Source of the DNA: Reyranella sp.
GTDB lineage: Bacteria > Pseudomonadota > Alphaproteobacteria > Reyranellales > Reyranellaceae
Direction: 5' to 3'
NCBI RefSeq assembly: GCF_017305915.1
Contig: NZ_JAFKJN010000013.1
Location: 1-64,000 of the forward strand
DNA: 64,000 nucleotides
Position numbers and translations under genes: made by a program. The notes under the pieces were generated by a model. The model saw only the letters and a list, made by a program, of their open reading frames with translations. It ran no database searches and had not been told where the DNA came from. Below are positions 25,662 to 37,005 of the stretch, piece by piece (within the stretch, counting starts at the first letter, position 1; each line of letters begins with the position of its first letter).

Positions 25662-27107
25662 ATGAACCCGTGTTTCGAGACCGCGACGTCGCTTGCGCGC
25701 GCCATACGAAACAAGAAGATCACCTCGCGTGAAGCGACCGAGGCGCACCTCGAGCGCATCGATCGGCTGAACGGGTCCGTCAATGCGATGGTCGTGGTCG
25801 ACCGCGAGGGCGCCCTGAAGGCCGCGCGCGCGGCCGACAGGGCCGCGGCGAAGAAGGGCGCCAAGCTCGGGCCGCTGCACGGCGTGCCGATCACCATCAA
25901 GGAGGCCTTCGACGTGGCCGGCTTGGCGACGACGTCGAGCCATCCGCCGCTCAAGGACAATGTCGCCAAGGCCGATGGGTCGCTGGTGGCGCGGCTGCGC
26001 GCGGCAGGCGCGGTGATCCTGGGCAAGACCAATGTGCCCGAGCTGTGCGCCGATTTTCAGACCGACAGCCCGCTGTTCGGCACCGCGAAGAATGCCTGGG
26101 ACCAGCAGCGCACGGCGGGCGGCTCGACCGGCGGTGGGGCGGTTGCCGTGGCGGCCCGGCTGTCGCCGCTCGAGCTTGGCAGCGACATCGGCGGCTCGGT
26201 GCGCAACCCGGCGCACTACAACGGCATCTTCTCGCTCAAGCCCAGCGAATGGCGGGTGCCCGGCCGCGGCCACGTGCCCGACCTGCCGGGCGTGACCCGG
26301 GTCACCCGTTACATGGGCGTGTTCGGACCGCTGGCACGCTCGGTCGACGATCTCGAGCTGGCGCTGCGCATCGTCGCCGGGCCCGACGGCTACGAGGCCG
26401 AAGCGCCGCCGGTGCCGATCGGCCCGACGCCCAAGCTCGAGGCGTCCGATCTCAGGATCGCGGTGCTCGAGTCCAACCCCTTGGTGGCGGTGTCGCAGGA
26501 CACCGCGAAGGCGGTGCAGGCGACCGCGAAGCTGCTGTCCAAGGCCGGCGCCAAGGTGAAGCGCGCCGAACCGGCGGGCCTCGACTGGACCAAGGGCTGG
26601 GAGGATTGGTGCGATCTCTTCCAGTACCTGGTGAACGCGCTGAAGCCGCTCGGCGAGCGCGAGCGCTTCTTCCCGATGATCAATTCGGACGATCCGTCAG
26701 CGCGCTCCGCGGCGCGTGGTTCGCGCCTCGACATCGGCGCGTTCTTCGCCGTGCTCGACCGGCGCGACGGCGTCATCCGGCGGTGCGAGGAGTTCCTCGA
26801 CGACTACGACGCCTGGTTGATGCCGGTGATGCCGGATGCGGCCTTCATCCGCCAGAGCCAGAAGGAGCCGCTGCTGATCGACGGCAAGCCGTACCCGTAC
26901 TTCTTCGCCGGCACGTCCTACAACTTCCTCGCCAACCTGAGCGGCCAGCCGTCGATCGTGCTGCCCTGCGGTTTCTCGAAGCAGGGCCTGCCGATCGGCT
27001 TGCAGCTCACCGGCAAGCGCTGGGGCGAGGCCAAGCTGCTGGGCGTCGCCAAGGTGCTCGAGAAGCTGCTGCCGCCCTGCCCGGTGCCGCCGGCCTTCGC
27101 TGCCTAG
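25662..27107 (+). CDS. Amidase-signature family amidase
   Basis: A 481-residue amidase. The Ser-cisSer-Lys triad is visible as Lys80 (PITIKEAF), Ser155 ([13 protein letters not shown]) and Ser179 ([15 protein letters not shown]). The length fits stand-alone amidases; no GatB/GatC is nearby, so it is not a tRNA amidotransferase subunit. It hydrolyses some carboxamide to acid and ammonia in the cytoplasm. A GGGGAGGC motif precedes the ATG. It diverges from the HSDL2-like SDR. Confidence 0.88.
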   Translation: MNPCFETATSLARAIRNKKITSREATEAHLERIDRLNGSVNAMVVVDREGALKAARAADRAAAKKGAKLGPLHGVPITIKEAFDVAGLATTSSHPPLKDNVAKADGSLVARLRAAGAVILGKTNVPELCADFQTDSPLFGTAKNAWDQQRTAGGSTGGGAVAVAARLSPLELGSDIGGSVRNPAHYNGIFSLKPSEWRVPGRGHVPDLPGVTRVTRYMGVFGPLARSVDDLELALRIVAGPDGYEAEAPPVPIGPTPKLEASDLRIAVLESNPLVAVSQDTAKAVQATAKLLSKAGAKVKRAEPAGLDWTKGWEDWCDLFQYLVNALKPLGERERFFPMINSDDPSARSAARGSRLDIGAFFAVLDRRDGVIRRCEEFLDDYDAWLMPVMPDAAFIRQSQKEPLLIDGKPYPYFFAGTSYNFLANLSGQPSIVLPCGFSKQGLPIGLQLTGKRWGEAKLLGVAKVLEKLLPPCPVPPAFAA

Positions 27108-27127
27108 ACTGGAACGGACCCCCCGGT

Positions 27128-27145
27128 TTCCCACTTCCGTGGGAA
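27128..27145. terminator. Short hairpin between convergent genes
   Basis: TTCCCAC (27128-27134), loop TTCC, GTGGGAA (27139-27145). It lies between the amidase and the convergent Bug gene. The stem is seven base pairs and no clear T-run follows. A weak terminator candidate. Confidence 0.35.
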
Positions 27146-27230
27146 GCCTCCGATGCCGATGGCGCGGGGGCTTTCCGGGAATCCTGCTGGCACACACCCC
27201 CTCCCCCAGGGTGTTAGGATACCGTGAAGC

Positions 27231-28202
27231 TCACTCGATCTTGACGTTGGCGGCGACGAGGATCTTCTCCCAGCGCGCATACTCTTCCTTGTGGAAGGCG
27301 GCGAAGGCGGCCGGCGCCATCTCGGCCGGCGTCGGCAGGTCCTGGCCGAGATCCTCCAGGCGGCGGCGGATGTCCGGATCCTGCAGGGTGGCGATCGCGG
27401 CGGCATTGAGCTTGGCAATGATCTCCGGCGGCGTGCCCCTGGGCGCCCACAGGCCGTGCCAGATCGAGACCTCCATCGGATAGCCGGCCTCGGCCGCGGT
27501 CGGGATCTCCGGCGCTGCGGCCGAGCGGGCCTTGGCCGTGACGGCGAAAGCCTTGATCTTGCCGGCGCGGACCTGCGGCAGCGAGTTCGACGACTGGTCG
27601 ACCATCACCTGGATCTGGTTGGCGACCAGATCCTGCATCGCCGGTCCGGTGCCGCGATAGGGCACGAGCTGGTACTTGGTCCCGGTCGCCGCGAAGAAGG
27701 CCAGCGCACCGAGATGCGAGCCCGAGCCCATGCCGGCGGTGCCGCCCGGCACCTTGTCGCCGTTCACCTTCAGGTACTCGACCAGCTCCTTGAGACTCTT
27801 GACCGACAGCTGGTTGGACGCGACGACCAGCAGCGGGTTCTGTGGCAGCCGCGCGATCGGCGCCAGGTCGGTCAGCAGGTTGTAGTTCAGGTTCTTGTAG
27901 ATCGTGCCGTTGGCGACATGGGTGCCGACATGGCCGATGCTGATGGTGTAGCCGTCGGGCGCGCTGCGCACCGCCTTGCCGACGGCGATGGTGCCGGCGG
28001 CGCCCGTGGTGTTGTCGATGATGAACTGCTGGCCGAGCTCCCTGGCCATGCGCTCGCCCACGATGCGCGCCATCAGGTCGGTCGGCCCGCCGGCGGCGAA
28101 TGGCACGACGATGGTGATCGGCTTGCTCGGCCAGGCCTGCGCCGAGGCGCGGCCGGCCGCAAGGCTCGCCGACAGGCCGGCTAGGACGGTTCTCCGCCGC
28201 AT
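27231..28202 (-). CDS. Bug-family (TctC-like) periplasmic solute-binding protein
   Basis: A 323-residue exported receptor. The signal peptide MRRRTVLAGLSASLAAGRASA precedes a mature start WPSKPITIVVPFAAGGPTD, the canonical Bug/TctC opening. Later blocks VPYRGTGPAMQDLVANQIQ and HGLWAPRGTPPEII are also typical. GGGAGGAAG precedes the ATG at 28202. Bug proteins usually serve tripartite tricarboxylate transporters or act as sensors. Here no TctA/TctB is present; instead an ABC permease gene ends 20 bp upstream. It is the last gene of the ten-gene operon. Confidence 0.9.
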   Translation of the reverse strand: MRRRTVLAGLSASLAAGRASAQAWPSKPITIVVPFAAGGPTDLMARIVGERMARELGQQFIIDNTTGAAGTIAVGKAVRSAPDGYTISIGHVGTHVANGTIYKNLNYNLLTDLAPIARLPQNPLLVVASNQLSVKSLKELVEYLKVNGDKVPGGTAGMGSGSHLGALAFFAATGTKYQLVPYRGTGPAMQDLVANQIQVMVDQSSNSLPQVRAGKIKAFAVTAKARSAAAPEIPTAAEAGYPMEVSIWHGLWAPRGTPPEIIAKLNAAAIATLQDPDIRRRLEDLGQDLPTPAEMAPAAFAAFHKEEYARWEKILVAANVKIE

Positions 28203-28222
28203 CTCGTTCTTCCTCCCATCAC

Positions 28223-29011
28223 TCAGCGCCATTTGAGCATCGCGCGTTCGAGCATGCCAAGGCCCCAGGCGATCAGGAGGCCGAGGGCCGACAGCATCAC
28301 CACGCCTGCCAGCAGCTGGTCGGTCTGCATCAGGCTGCCGGCGGTCAGCACGAAGGCGCCGATGCCCTGCTGCGCGCCGATCATCTCGGCCGCCACCACC
28401 AGCAGCAGCGCCACCGAGGCGGAGATGCGGAAGCCCGCCAGGATGCCGGGCATGGCGCCGGGCAGCAGGATCTTGGCGACGACGTCGCGGGCCGGCAGGC
28501 CGAAGCTCTGGCCCATGCGGATCAGGTTGCGCGGGACCGAATCGCAGGCGGTGTAGGCGGAGATGGTGGTCGGAAAGAACACGCCCAGCGCGATCGTGGC
28601 GATCTTCGACGGCTCGCCGATGCCGAACCACAGGATCAGGAGCGGCAGCAGGGCGATCTTGGGGATCGGGAACAGCGCCGAGACGATCGGGATGCCGGCG
28701 GCACGCGCCGCCGAGAAGATGCCCATGGCGAGCCCGACGGCCAGTCCCGCCGCGGTGCCGATCAGCCAGCCGGGCACGATGCGCTCGAGCGAGGCCGTCA
28801 CGTGGTCGACCAGGGTGCCGTCGTGCCACAGCGCGACCAGTGCCTTCACGACCGCGAGCGGGCTCGGCATGAAGAGCGGCGGCAGCAGGCCGCTGTCGGA
28901 CGCCGCCTGCCACAGCGCGATCAGGACGGCGAATACGATCCACGGTAGCAGCCGGCGCGGCGCCGGATTGAAGCCGCCGCCGCGGAACGGGACGGGCTGG
29001 CGCTCAGACAC
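28223..29011 (-). CDS. ABC transporter permease (SsuC/TauC type)
   Basis: A 262-residue inner-membrane permease with about six TM helices. The EAA-like coupling loop for the ATPase reads LPARDVVAKILLPGAMPGILAG. N-terminal LPWIVFAVLIALWQAAS and the PSPLAVVKAL segment match the nitrate/sulfonate/taurine importer class. Its start overlaps the ATPase stop by 8 bp. It would import a small organic anion, but the usual NMT1/SsuA-type binding protein is missing and a Bug protein follows. Confidence 0.88.
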   Translation of the reverse strand: MSERQPVPFRGGGFNPAPRRLLPWIVFAVLIALWQAASDSGLLPPLFMPSPLAVVKALVALWHDGTLVDHVTASLERIVPGWLIGTAAGLAVGLAMGIFSAARAAGIPIVSALFPIPKIALLPLLILWFGIGEPSKIATIALGVFFPTTISAYTACDSVPRNLIRMGQSFGLPARDVVAKILLPGAMPGILAGFRISASVALLLVVAAEMIGAQQGIGAFVLTAGSLMQTDQLLAGVVMLSALGLLIAWGLGMLERAMLKWR

Positions 29012-29774
29012 CCTGCACCTCGCGGTCGGCGGTCGCCGCCTCGTCGCGGATCAGCGCCCATAGCCTTCGATGCATCTCGAACAGCAGGCTGGCATGTTCG
29101 GGCCGGCCACGCTCGGCGACCGGCACCTCGATGCGCACGATCTCGCGGATGCGGCCCGGTCGGCGCGACAGCACCACCACCCGGTCGGCGAGCCGCGCCG
29201 CCTCCTCGAGATTGTGGGTGACGTAGACGCGGGTGCTCCTCTCGCGCGTCCAGATCCGCAGCAGGTCCTCCATCAGCAGCTCGCGCGTCTGGGCGTCGAG
29301 GGCCGACAGCGGCTCGTCGAGCAGCAGCACGGCCGGCCGCACCACCAGGGCGCGGGCGACGCCGACCCGCTGGCGCATGCCGCCCGAGAGCTGCTTGGGA
29401 TAGGCCGCGGCGAACTCCGACAGGCCGGTCAGGGCCAGCGCCGCCGCCACGCGCTCGCGCCGCTCGGCCGCGCCCAGCCGGTGCTCGAGGGCCAGCGCCA
29501 CGTTGGCCTCGACGGTGCGCCAGGGCAGCAGGGCGAAGTCCTGGAAGATGTAGGTGAAGGGATTGAGCGAATCGGTCGGCAGAGTGCCCGACAGGGTGAC
29601 CCGCCCTTCGCTCGGCTGCAGCAGGCCGCCCAGGATGCCGAGCAGGGTGCTCTTGCCGCAGCCCGACGGGCCGATCAGCGCGACCGTCTCGCCGTCGGCG
29701 ATGTCGAGATCGATCGCCTCGAGCGCCGCTACGGGACCGTATTTATGCGAGACGCGTTCAACGTGCAGCGGCAT
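29004..29774 (-). CDS. ABC transporter ATP-binding protein (SsuB/TauB type)
   Basis: A 256-residue ABC ATPase. Walker A GPSGCGKST is at residues 35-43, the Q-loop FQDFALLPW near 78, signature LSGGMRQR near 129, Walker B VLLLDE near 149 followed by PLSALDAQT, and the switch His in YVTHNLEEA. It matches nitrate/sulfonate/taurine importers. Its ATG is inside the last codons of the carboxylase alpha gene (17-bp overlap), which places the transporter in the catabolic operon. Confidence 0.92.
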   Translation of the reverse strand: MPLHVERVSHKYGPVAALEAIDLDIADGETVALIGPSGCGKSTLLGILGGLLQPSEGRVTLSGTLPTDSLNPFTYIFQDFALLPWRTVEANVALALEHRLGAAERRERVAAALALTGLSEFAAAYPKQLSGGMRQRVGVARALVVRPAVLLLDEPLSALDAQTRELLMEDLLRIWTRERSTRVYVTHNLEEAARLADRVVVLSRRPGRIREIVRIEVPVAERGRPEHASLLFEMHRRLWALIRDEAATADREVQGV

Positions 29775-31623
29775 CGCCCGCCATTGTAACCAGCACGCTG
29801 CGGTTGGCGACCTGCTGGCCTTCCTGCACCGCGATCGATTCGATTTTCGCGTCGGCCGGTGCCTTCAGCTGGTGCTGGATCTTCATCGCCTCCAGCACGA
29901 TCAGCGTCTGGCCGCGCGCCACCGTGTCGCCGGTCGCGACCTTGATCGCGACGATGCGGCCGTCCATCGGTGCCCGCAGCTTGCCGTCGCCGCCCGCCGC
30001 CGCCGAGGCCGGCGGCAACCAGGTGCGGTCCTGGAACCGCACGGTGAAGCCGTCGAAATCGACCACGATGTCGCTGCCGTCGATGACGTGCGGCGCCGAC
30101 GTCGCCACCGCCTCGGCGAGGTCGAGCGTGCGCTCCTTGTCGCCGACGGCGAGGCGGAACGGCGTCGGCTCGGGATTGGAGTTGCGCCAGCCGCGCAGAT
30201 TGACGGGATAGCGCGCCGCCGACCGCTGCCAGAGCAGCGATGCGGCAGCCTTCCAGTGGTCGTCCATCAGCTCCGGCGCCGCGAAGCTGTGCTCGCCGAG
30301 GAATGCCGTCGTCGCCTTGCCGGCCGCGAACTCGGGATGCTCAAGCAGCCGGATCAGGAAATGCCGGTTGGTCGTCGGTCCCAGCACGACGGTGTCATGC
30401 AGCGCCTTGATCAGCCGCCGCCGCGCTTCCTCGCGCGTGGCGCCCGACGCGATCACCTTGGCGATCATCGGATCGTAGAAGGGCGAGATCGCGAGGCCGT
30501 CCGTCATGCCGTGATCGATGCGCACGCCGGGGCCGCTGGCCGGCCGCCAGACGTCGATGCGGCCGGTCTGGGGCAGGAACCCGCCATAGGCGTCCTCGGC
30601 GTACAGGCGCACCTCGATGGCGTGGCCGTGCAGGCGTAGCTGCTTCTGGGCAAGAGGCAGCGCCTCGCCGCGCGCGACCCGCAGCTGCCATTCGACCAGG
30701 TCGAGGCCGGTGATCGCCTCGGTGACCGGATGCTCGACCTGCAGGCGGGTGTTCATCTCGAGGAAATAGAACGCACCGTCGGCGCCGAGCAGGAACTCGA
30801 CCGTGCCGGCGCCGCGATAGCCGATCGTTTTGGCCGCGGCGACCGCGGCCGCGCCCATGCGCTCGCGCAGGTCGGCATTGACGGCGGGCGAGGGCGCCTC
30901 CTCGATCACCTTCTGATGGCGGCGCTGCACCGAGCAGTCGCGCTCGCCGAGATGAAGCACGTTGCCATGGCCGTCGGCGAACACCTGGATCTCGACGTGG
31001 CGCGCATCGACTACGGCCTTCTCGAGGATCAGCTCGCCCGAGCCGAAGGCGCTCTCGGCCTCGGTGCGCGCGGTGCGGATCGCCTCGAGCAGGTCGCCGT
31101 CCAGGGTGACCAGGCGCATGCCGCGCCCGCCGCCGCCGGCCGCCGCCTTGACCATGACCGGCAGGCCGATCCTGCGGGCCTCCGTCGCGAGGTTGGCGTC
31201 GCTTTGGTCGGCGCCCTGGTAGCCCGGCACGCACGGCACGCCGGCCTCGATCATGCGACGCTTGGCAGCGGCCTTGTTGCCCATCGCCGCGATGGCGGCC
31301 GGCGGCGGGCCGATGAAGACGAGGCCCGCCTTCTCGCAGGCTGACGCGAACTCGGCATTCTCCGACAGGAAGCCGTAGCCCGGATGGATGGCGTCGGCGC
31401 CGGACTTGTGTGCGGCTTCGAGGATGCGGTCGATGCTGAGATAGCTCTCGCCGACCGGCGGCGGGCCGATGCGTACCGCCTGGTCGGCGAAGGCGACGTG
31501 CGGCGCATTCTTGTCGGCGTCGGAATAGACGGCAACGGTGCGGTATCCCATGGCTTTGGCGGTGCGCATGACGCGCCAGGCGATCTCGCCGCGGTTGGCG
31601 ACCAGGACTGTCCGGAAGCTCAC
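29758..31623 (-). CDS. Biotin-dependent acyl-CoA carboxylase alpha subunit (biotin carboxylase + BCCP)
   Basis: A 621-residue protein. Biotin carboxylase (about 1-445) starts FRTVLVANRGEIAWRV and has the ATP-grasp loop KAAAGGGGRGM, the FLEMNTRLQVEHPVTEAI active site and a BT-like linker. A biotinyl domain follows, with Lys581 in LEAMKIQHQ. This is the layout of methylcrotonyl-, geranyl- and propionyl-CoA carboxylase alpha subunits. The GTG start overlaps the cupin stop (GTGA). With the beta subunit at 35386 it carboxylates a branched or unsaturated acyl-CoA. The Atu-like neighbourhood favours geranyl-CoA, but that is inference. Confidence 0.88.
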   Translation of the reverse strand: MSFRTVLVANRGEIAWRVMRTAKAMGYRTVAVYSDADKNAPHVAFADQAVRIGPPPVGESYLSIDRILEAAHKSGADAIHPGYGFLSENAEFASACEKAGLVFIGPPPAAIAAMGNKAAAKRRMIEAGVPCVPGYQGADQSDANLATEARRIGLPVMVKAAAGGGGRGMRLVTLDGDLLEAIRTARTEAESAFGSGELILEKAVVDARHVEIQVFADGHGNVLHLGERDCSVQRRHQKVIEEAPSPAVNADLRERMGAAAVAAAKTIGYRGAGTVEFLLGADGAFYFLEMNTRLQVEHPVTEAITGLDLVEWQLRVARGEALPLAQKQLRLHGHAIEVRLYAEDAYGGFLPQTGRIDVWRPASGPGVRIDHGMTDGLAISPFYDPMIAKVIASGATREEARRRLIKALHDTVVLGPTTNRHFLIRLLEHPEFAAGKATTAFLGEHSFAAPELMDDHWKAAASLLWQRSAARYPVNLRGWRNSNPEPTPFRLAVGDKERTLDLAEAVATSAPHVIDGSDIVVDFDGFTVRFQDRTWLPPASAAAGGDGKLRAPMDGRIVAIKVATGDTVARGQTLIVLEAMKIQHQLKAPADAKIESIAVQEGQQVANRSVLVTMAGDAAAR

Positions 31624-32078
31624 AACGGCCGTCCGTCGCGCGCGATGTACCCCGAGCCTTCGCGGTAGATCATGTCGATGTCGGAATAGTGCGCGGTCTC
31701 CTCGGCGGTGCGCGTGCCGACCTCGAGCACACGGGCCGCGACCTGGGAGCGGTTGACCAGGTGATGGCCGTTGGGCTCGCCGGCGCGGAAGCCCGCGAAC
31801 ATCCCGGCGCGCAGCAGAGTCTCGCCGGCATCGGTCACCAGCGAGACCTCGCCCTCGACCACGTAGACGAACTCGTCCTGGCGCTCGTGCCAGTGCCGCT
31901 GCGAGGACCAGGTACCGGGCGCCAGCTCCACCAGGTTGACGCCGAACTGGTCGAGCCCGAAGACATCGCTCAGCCGGCGGCGCCGGCGCTGCCGGCAAGG
32001 CCCGTCGTGCGGCGGCGGATAGTCGGTGCCGGTTCCCGGCGTCACTTCATCGATATGCAGCGCTGGCTTGGTCGGCAT
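31620..32078 (-). CDS. Cupin-domain protein
   Basis: A 152-residue single cupin. Motif 1 is visible as HWHERQDEFVYVVEGE and motif 2 as GMFAGFRAGEPNGHHLVN, giving His and Glu candidates for a metal site. I start at the ATG at 32078, preceded by GGGGAG, which is 2 bp after the hydratase stop. The catalytic role is unknown. It lies between hydratase and carboxylase genes, so it may be an accessory isomerase or a sensor for the pathway. Confidence 0.78.
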   Translation of the reverse strand: MPTKPALHIDEVTPGTGTDYPPPHDGPCRQRRRRRLSDVFGLDQFGVNLVELAPGTWSSQRHWHERQDEFVYVVEGEVSLVTDAGETLLRAGMFAGFRAGEPNGHHLVNRSQVAARVLEVGTRTAEETAHYSDIDMIYREGSGYIARDGRPL

Positions 32079-32080
32079 GG

Positions 32081-32899
32081 TCACTCCCCGGCCCATTTCG
32101 GCGGACGCTTCTCGGCGAAGGCGCGCAGGCCCTCGGCAGCTTCCGGGCTGCGGCGGGCCTCGGCGAACTTATCGGCGGCGAAGTCGAGCACGGAGGACAA
32201 GGGCTCGCTGCCGACCTTCATCACCACGGCCTTGGTGAGCGCGTTGGCCAGCGGCGCGCAGCGGTCGATCTGCTTCAGGACCTCCTCGAGCTTGGCGTCG
32301 AGGGCCGCGGTGTCCTTCACCAGGTGGTGGACGATGCCGTAGCGCAGCGCGTCGGGTCCCTTGAAGCGCGCCGCCGTCAGGGCGAGATGGCGCGTGTTGG
32401 GCACGCCGATGCGGGCGGCGACGAAGGGCGCGATCTGGGCCGGTACGATGCCGATCGCCGTCTCGCTCATGGCGAAGCCCGCGTCCTCGGTGCAGATCGC
32501 GACGTCCGAGACGCAGAGCAGGCCGAAGCCGCCGGCGATGGCGTAGCCCTCGACCGCCGCGACCACCACCTGCGGCGTGGTGTTCACGGCTTCGAGGAAG
32601 GTGCCGTATTCGCGGTTGTTGATCGCGATCGGGTCGCGCTCACCGGACTTGGGGGATTCGGTGAAGCTTTGCTCCATGTTCTTGAGGTCGGCGCCGGCGC
32701 AGAAGGTGCCGCCGGCGCCGCGCAGGATCACGACCTTGATGTCGCGCCGGTCGCGCAGGGCGGCGAAGACCTGCTTCAGCTCGCCGATCAGCGTCGGGTT
32801 GAGCGCATTCTTCACCTCGGGGCGATTGAGCGTGACGTGGAGCCGCGAGCGTTCGCGGCGCACCAGCAGCGTTTCGTACTTGTCCTTGAGCTCAGCCAT
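32081..32899 (-). CDS. Enoyl-CoA hydratase/isomerase family protein (AtuE-like candidate)
   Basis: A 272-residue crotonase. The CoA-binding FCAGADLKNM (residues 66-75) and the oxyanion segment GYAIAGGFGLLCVSD are clear. Of the two classical catalytic glutamates, the one in GGGCELA is Gly126 here (AGGFGLL), while the second is kept as Glu146 (MSETAIG). Its operon partners suggest hydration of a glutaconyl-CoA-type intermediate. The ATG at 32899 has GGAG upstream. The cloverleaf repeat separates it from the dehydrogenase gene upstream in the operon. Confidence 0.82.
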   Translation of the reverse strand: MAELKDKYETLLVRRERSRLHVTLNRPEVKNALNPTLIGELKQVFAALRDRRDIKVVILRGAGGTFCAGADLKNMEQSFTESPKSGERDPIAINNREYGTFLEAVNTTPQVVVAAVEGYAIAGGFGLLCVSDVAICTEDAGFAMSETAIGIVPAQIAPFVAARIGVPNTRHLALTAARFKGPDALRYGIVHHLVKDTAALDAKLEEVLKQIDRCAPLANALTKAVVMKVGSEPLSSVLDFAADKFAEARRSPEAAEGLRAFAEKRPPKWAGE

Positions 32900-32914
32900 C
32901 TTCACTCCGTTCAG

Positions 32915-33058
32915 CTTCCTCCCCTTGCGTAGCAAGGGGAGATGTCGCCGTCTTACGGCGACGGAGGGGTCATGGGCCGCAGGATCGGCGCTCATGACCC
33001 CTCCGCCCTCGTAAGACGAGGGCACCTCCCCTTGGCGGAATCCGCCAAGGGGAGGAAG
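32915..33058. repeat. Cloverleaf palindromic repeat, family A copy 2, inside an operon
   Basis: A 144-bp element with 13-bp outer arms 32915-32927/33046-33058 and five perfect or near-perfect hairpins: 32919-32928/32932-32941, 32944-32951/32955-32962, the core 32963-32974/32993-33004, 33005-33012/33016-33023 and 33026-33038/33042-33054. The core GGAGGGGTCATG and its complement are identical to copy 1 at 143-259. The flanking arm sequences differ, but pairing is preserved in each, which implies selection for structure or copy-specific palindromes. It begins 1 bp after the dehydrogenase stop. Confidence 0.88.
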
Positions 33059-33059
33059 G

Positions 33060-34220
<1,161 letters not shown>

Positions 34221-34221
34221 G

Positions 34222-35382
<1,161 letters not shown>

Positions 35383-35385
35383 CGT

Positions 35386-37002
35386 CTACATCCTGGCGAC
35401 GCCGAAGGTGATTGCGTTGAGCGGCCGCACGATCGATTCGCGGGCAATCGACAAAGTGAAGGCGAGGACGCGGCGGGTGTCGCGCGGATCGATGATGCCG
35501 TCATCCCACAGGTGCGCGGTGCCGTAGAGCGCCGTCGACTCCTTGTCGAACTGGTCGACGATCGCCTTGTACATCTTGTCGATCTGTTCCTTGGGCGGCT
35601 CCTTGCCCTCGCGGATGAACTTGGCCTCGGTGACGGTCTTCATTACCCCGGCCGCCTGCTCGCCGCCCATCACCGCGGTTCGGCTGTTGGGCCAGGCGAA
35701 GATGAAGCGCGGATCGTAGGCGCGGCCGCACATGCCGTAGTTGCCGGCACCGAAGCTGCCGCCGATCACGATGGTGATCTGCGGCACCGTGGCGTTGGCC
35801 ACCGCCTGGATCATCTTCGAGCCGTGCTTGACGATGCCGCCGCGCTCGGCCTCGGTGCCGACCATGTAGCCGGTGGTGTTCTGCAGGTAGAGGATCGGCG
35901 TGCCCTGCTGGCAGCAGAGCTGGATGAACTGCGCCGCCTTGACCGAGCCCTTGGTCGTGATCGGCCCGTTGTTGCCGATGAAGGCGACCGGCTCGCCTTC
36001 GATCTCGGCCCAGCCGCAGATCGTCTGCTGGTCGTACAGGCCCTTGAACTCGAGGAAGTCCGAACCGTCGACCAGGCGGGCGATCACCTCGCGCACGTCG
36101 TACGGGTCCTTGTGCGACGGCGGCACGACTCCGCAGAGATCGTCGATGGCGTACAGCGGCTCCTTGAATGGCCGCGCCGTCTTCGGCGGCAGCTTGTCGT
36201 TCCAGTGCCAGCGGGCGATCACATCGCGTGCCATGCGGATGCCGTCGGCGTCGTTCTCGGCCATCCATTCGGCGACGCCCGAGACGGTGGCGTGCATCTC
36301 GGCGCCGCCCAGCTCCTCGTCGGTTGCGATCTCGCCGGTCGCGGCCTTGAGCAAGGGCGGGCCGGCGAGGAACACCTTGGCCTGACCACGCACCATGATG
36401 ACGTAGTCGCTGAGGCCGGGCAGGTAGGCGCCGCCCGCCGTCGAGGAGCCGTGCACCACCGTGACCTGCGGGATGCCTCGCGCCGACATGCGCGCCTGGT
36501 TGGCGAAGCCGCGGCCGCCCGGCACGAAGATCTCGGCCTGGTAGAGCAGGTTGGCGCCGCCCGATTCCACGAGGTTCACGACCGGCAGCTTGTTCTCCAG
36601 CACGATCTGCTGCACGCGCTGGCCCTTGCGCTGGCCGGACGGCGCGACCGTGCCGCCCTTGATCGCCGAGTTCGACGCCGTCACGACGCAGCGCACGCCC
36701 TCGACATAGCCGATGCCTGCGACCGAGCCGCCGCCCGCGCTCGAGCCGTCCTTGTCGTCGTGCATGCGGTAGCCGGCGAGCGGCATCAACTCGAGGAACG
36801 GCGCGCCCCGGTCGAGCAGCAGCGCGATGCGCTCGCGCGGCATCAGCTGCTTGCGCTTGCGGAAGCGCTCGCGCGATTTCTCCGAGGCGGCCTGCACGCT
36901 GGCCTCGGCGTCGCGGAACTCCTGGATGGCGGCGAGCATGCGCTCGCGATTGCGCTTGAACTCGTCGCTGTTGCGATCGACCTGGGACTCGATGATGGGC
37001 AT
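35386..37002 (-). CDS. Acyl-CoA carboxylase beta (carboxyltransferase) subunit
   Basis: A 538-residue carboxyltransferase of the MCC/GCC class. The N domain has the RERIALLLDRGAPFLE segment, the GGGSVAGIGYVEG strand and SSTAGGAYLPGLSDYVIMV. The C domain has FIGNNGPITTKGS and IGGSFGAGNYGMCGRAYDPRF. Pairs with the alpha subunit at 29758. Just before NQARMSA the sequence reads GFA, where leucine-pathway MCC beta subunits, as I recall, carry bulkier aromatic residues; that would suit a longer acyl chain such as geranyl-CoA. This substrate hint is tentative. Confidence 0.87.
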   Translation of the reverse strand: MPIIESQVDRNSDEFKRNRERMLAAIQEFRDAEASVQAASEKSRERFRKRKQLMPRERIALLLDRGAPFLELMPLAGYRMHDDKDGSSAGGGSVAGIGYVEGVRCVVTASNSAIKGGTVAPSGQRKGQRVQQIVLENKLPVVNLVESGGANLLYQAEIFVPGGRGFANQARMSARGIPQVTVVHGSSTAGGAYLPGLSDYVIMVRGQAKVFLAGPPLLKAATGEIATDEELGGAEMHATVSGVAEWMAENDADGIRMARDVIARWHWNDKLPPKTARPFKEPLYAIDDLCGVVPPSHKDPYDVREVIARLVDGSDFLEFKGLYDQQTICGWAEIEGEPVAFIGNNGPITTKGSVKAAQFIQLCCQQGTPILYLQNTTGYMVGTEAERGGIVKHGSKMIQAVANATVPQITIVIGGSFGAGNYGMCGRAYDPRFIFAWPNSRTAVMGGEQAAGVMKTVTEAKFIREGKEPPKEQIDKMYKAIVDQFDKESTALYGTAHLWDDGIIDPRDTRRVLAFTLSIARESIVRPLNAITFGVARM

Positions 37003-37005
37003 CGC

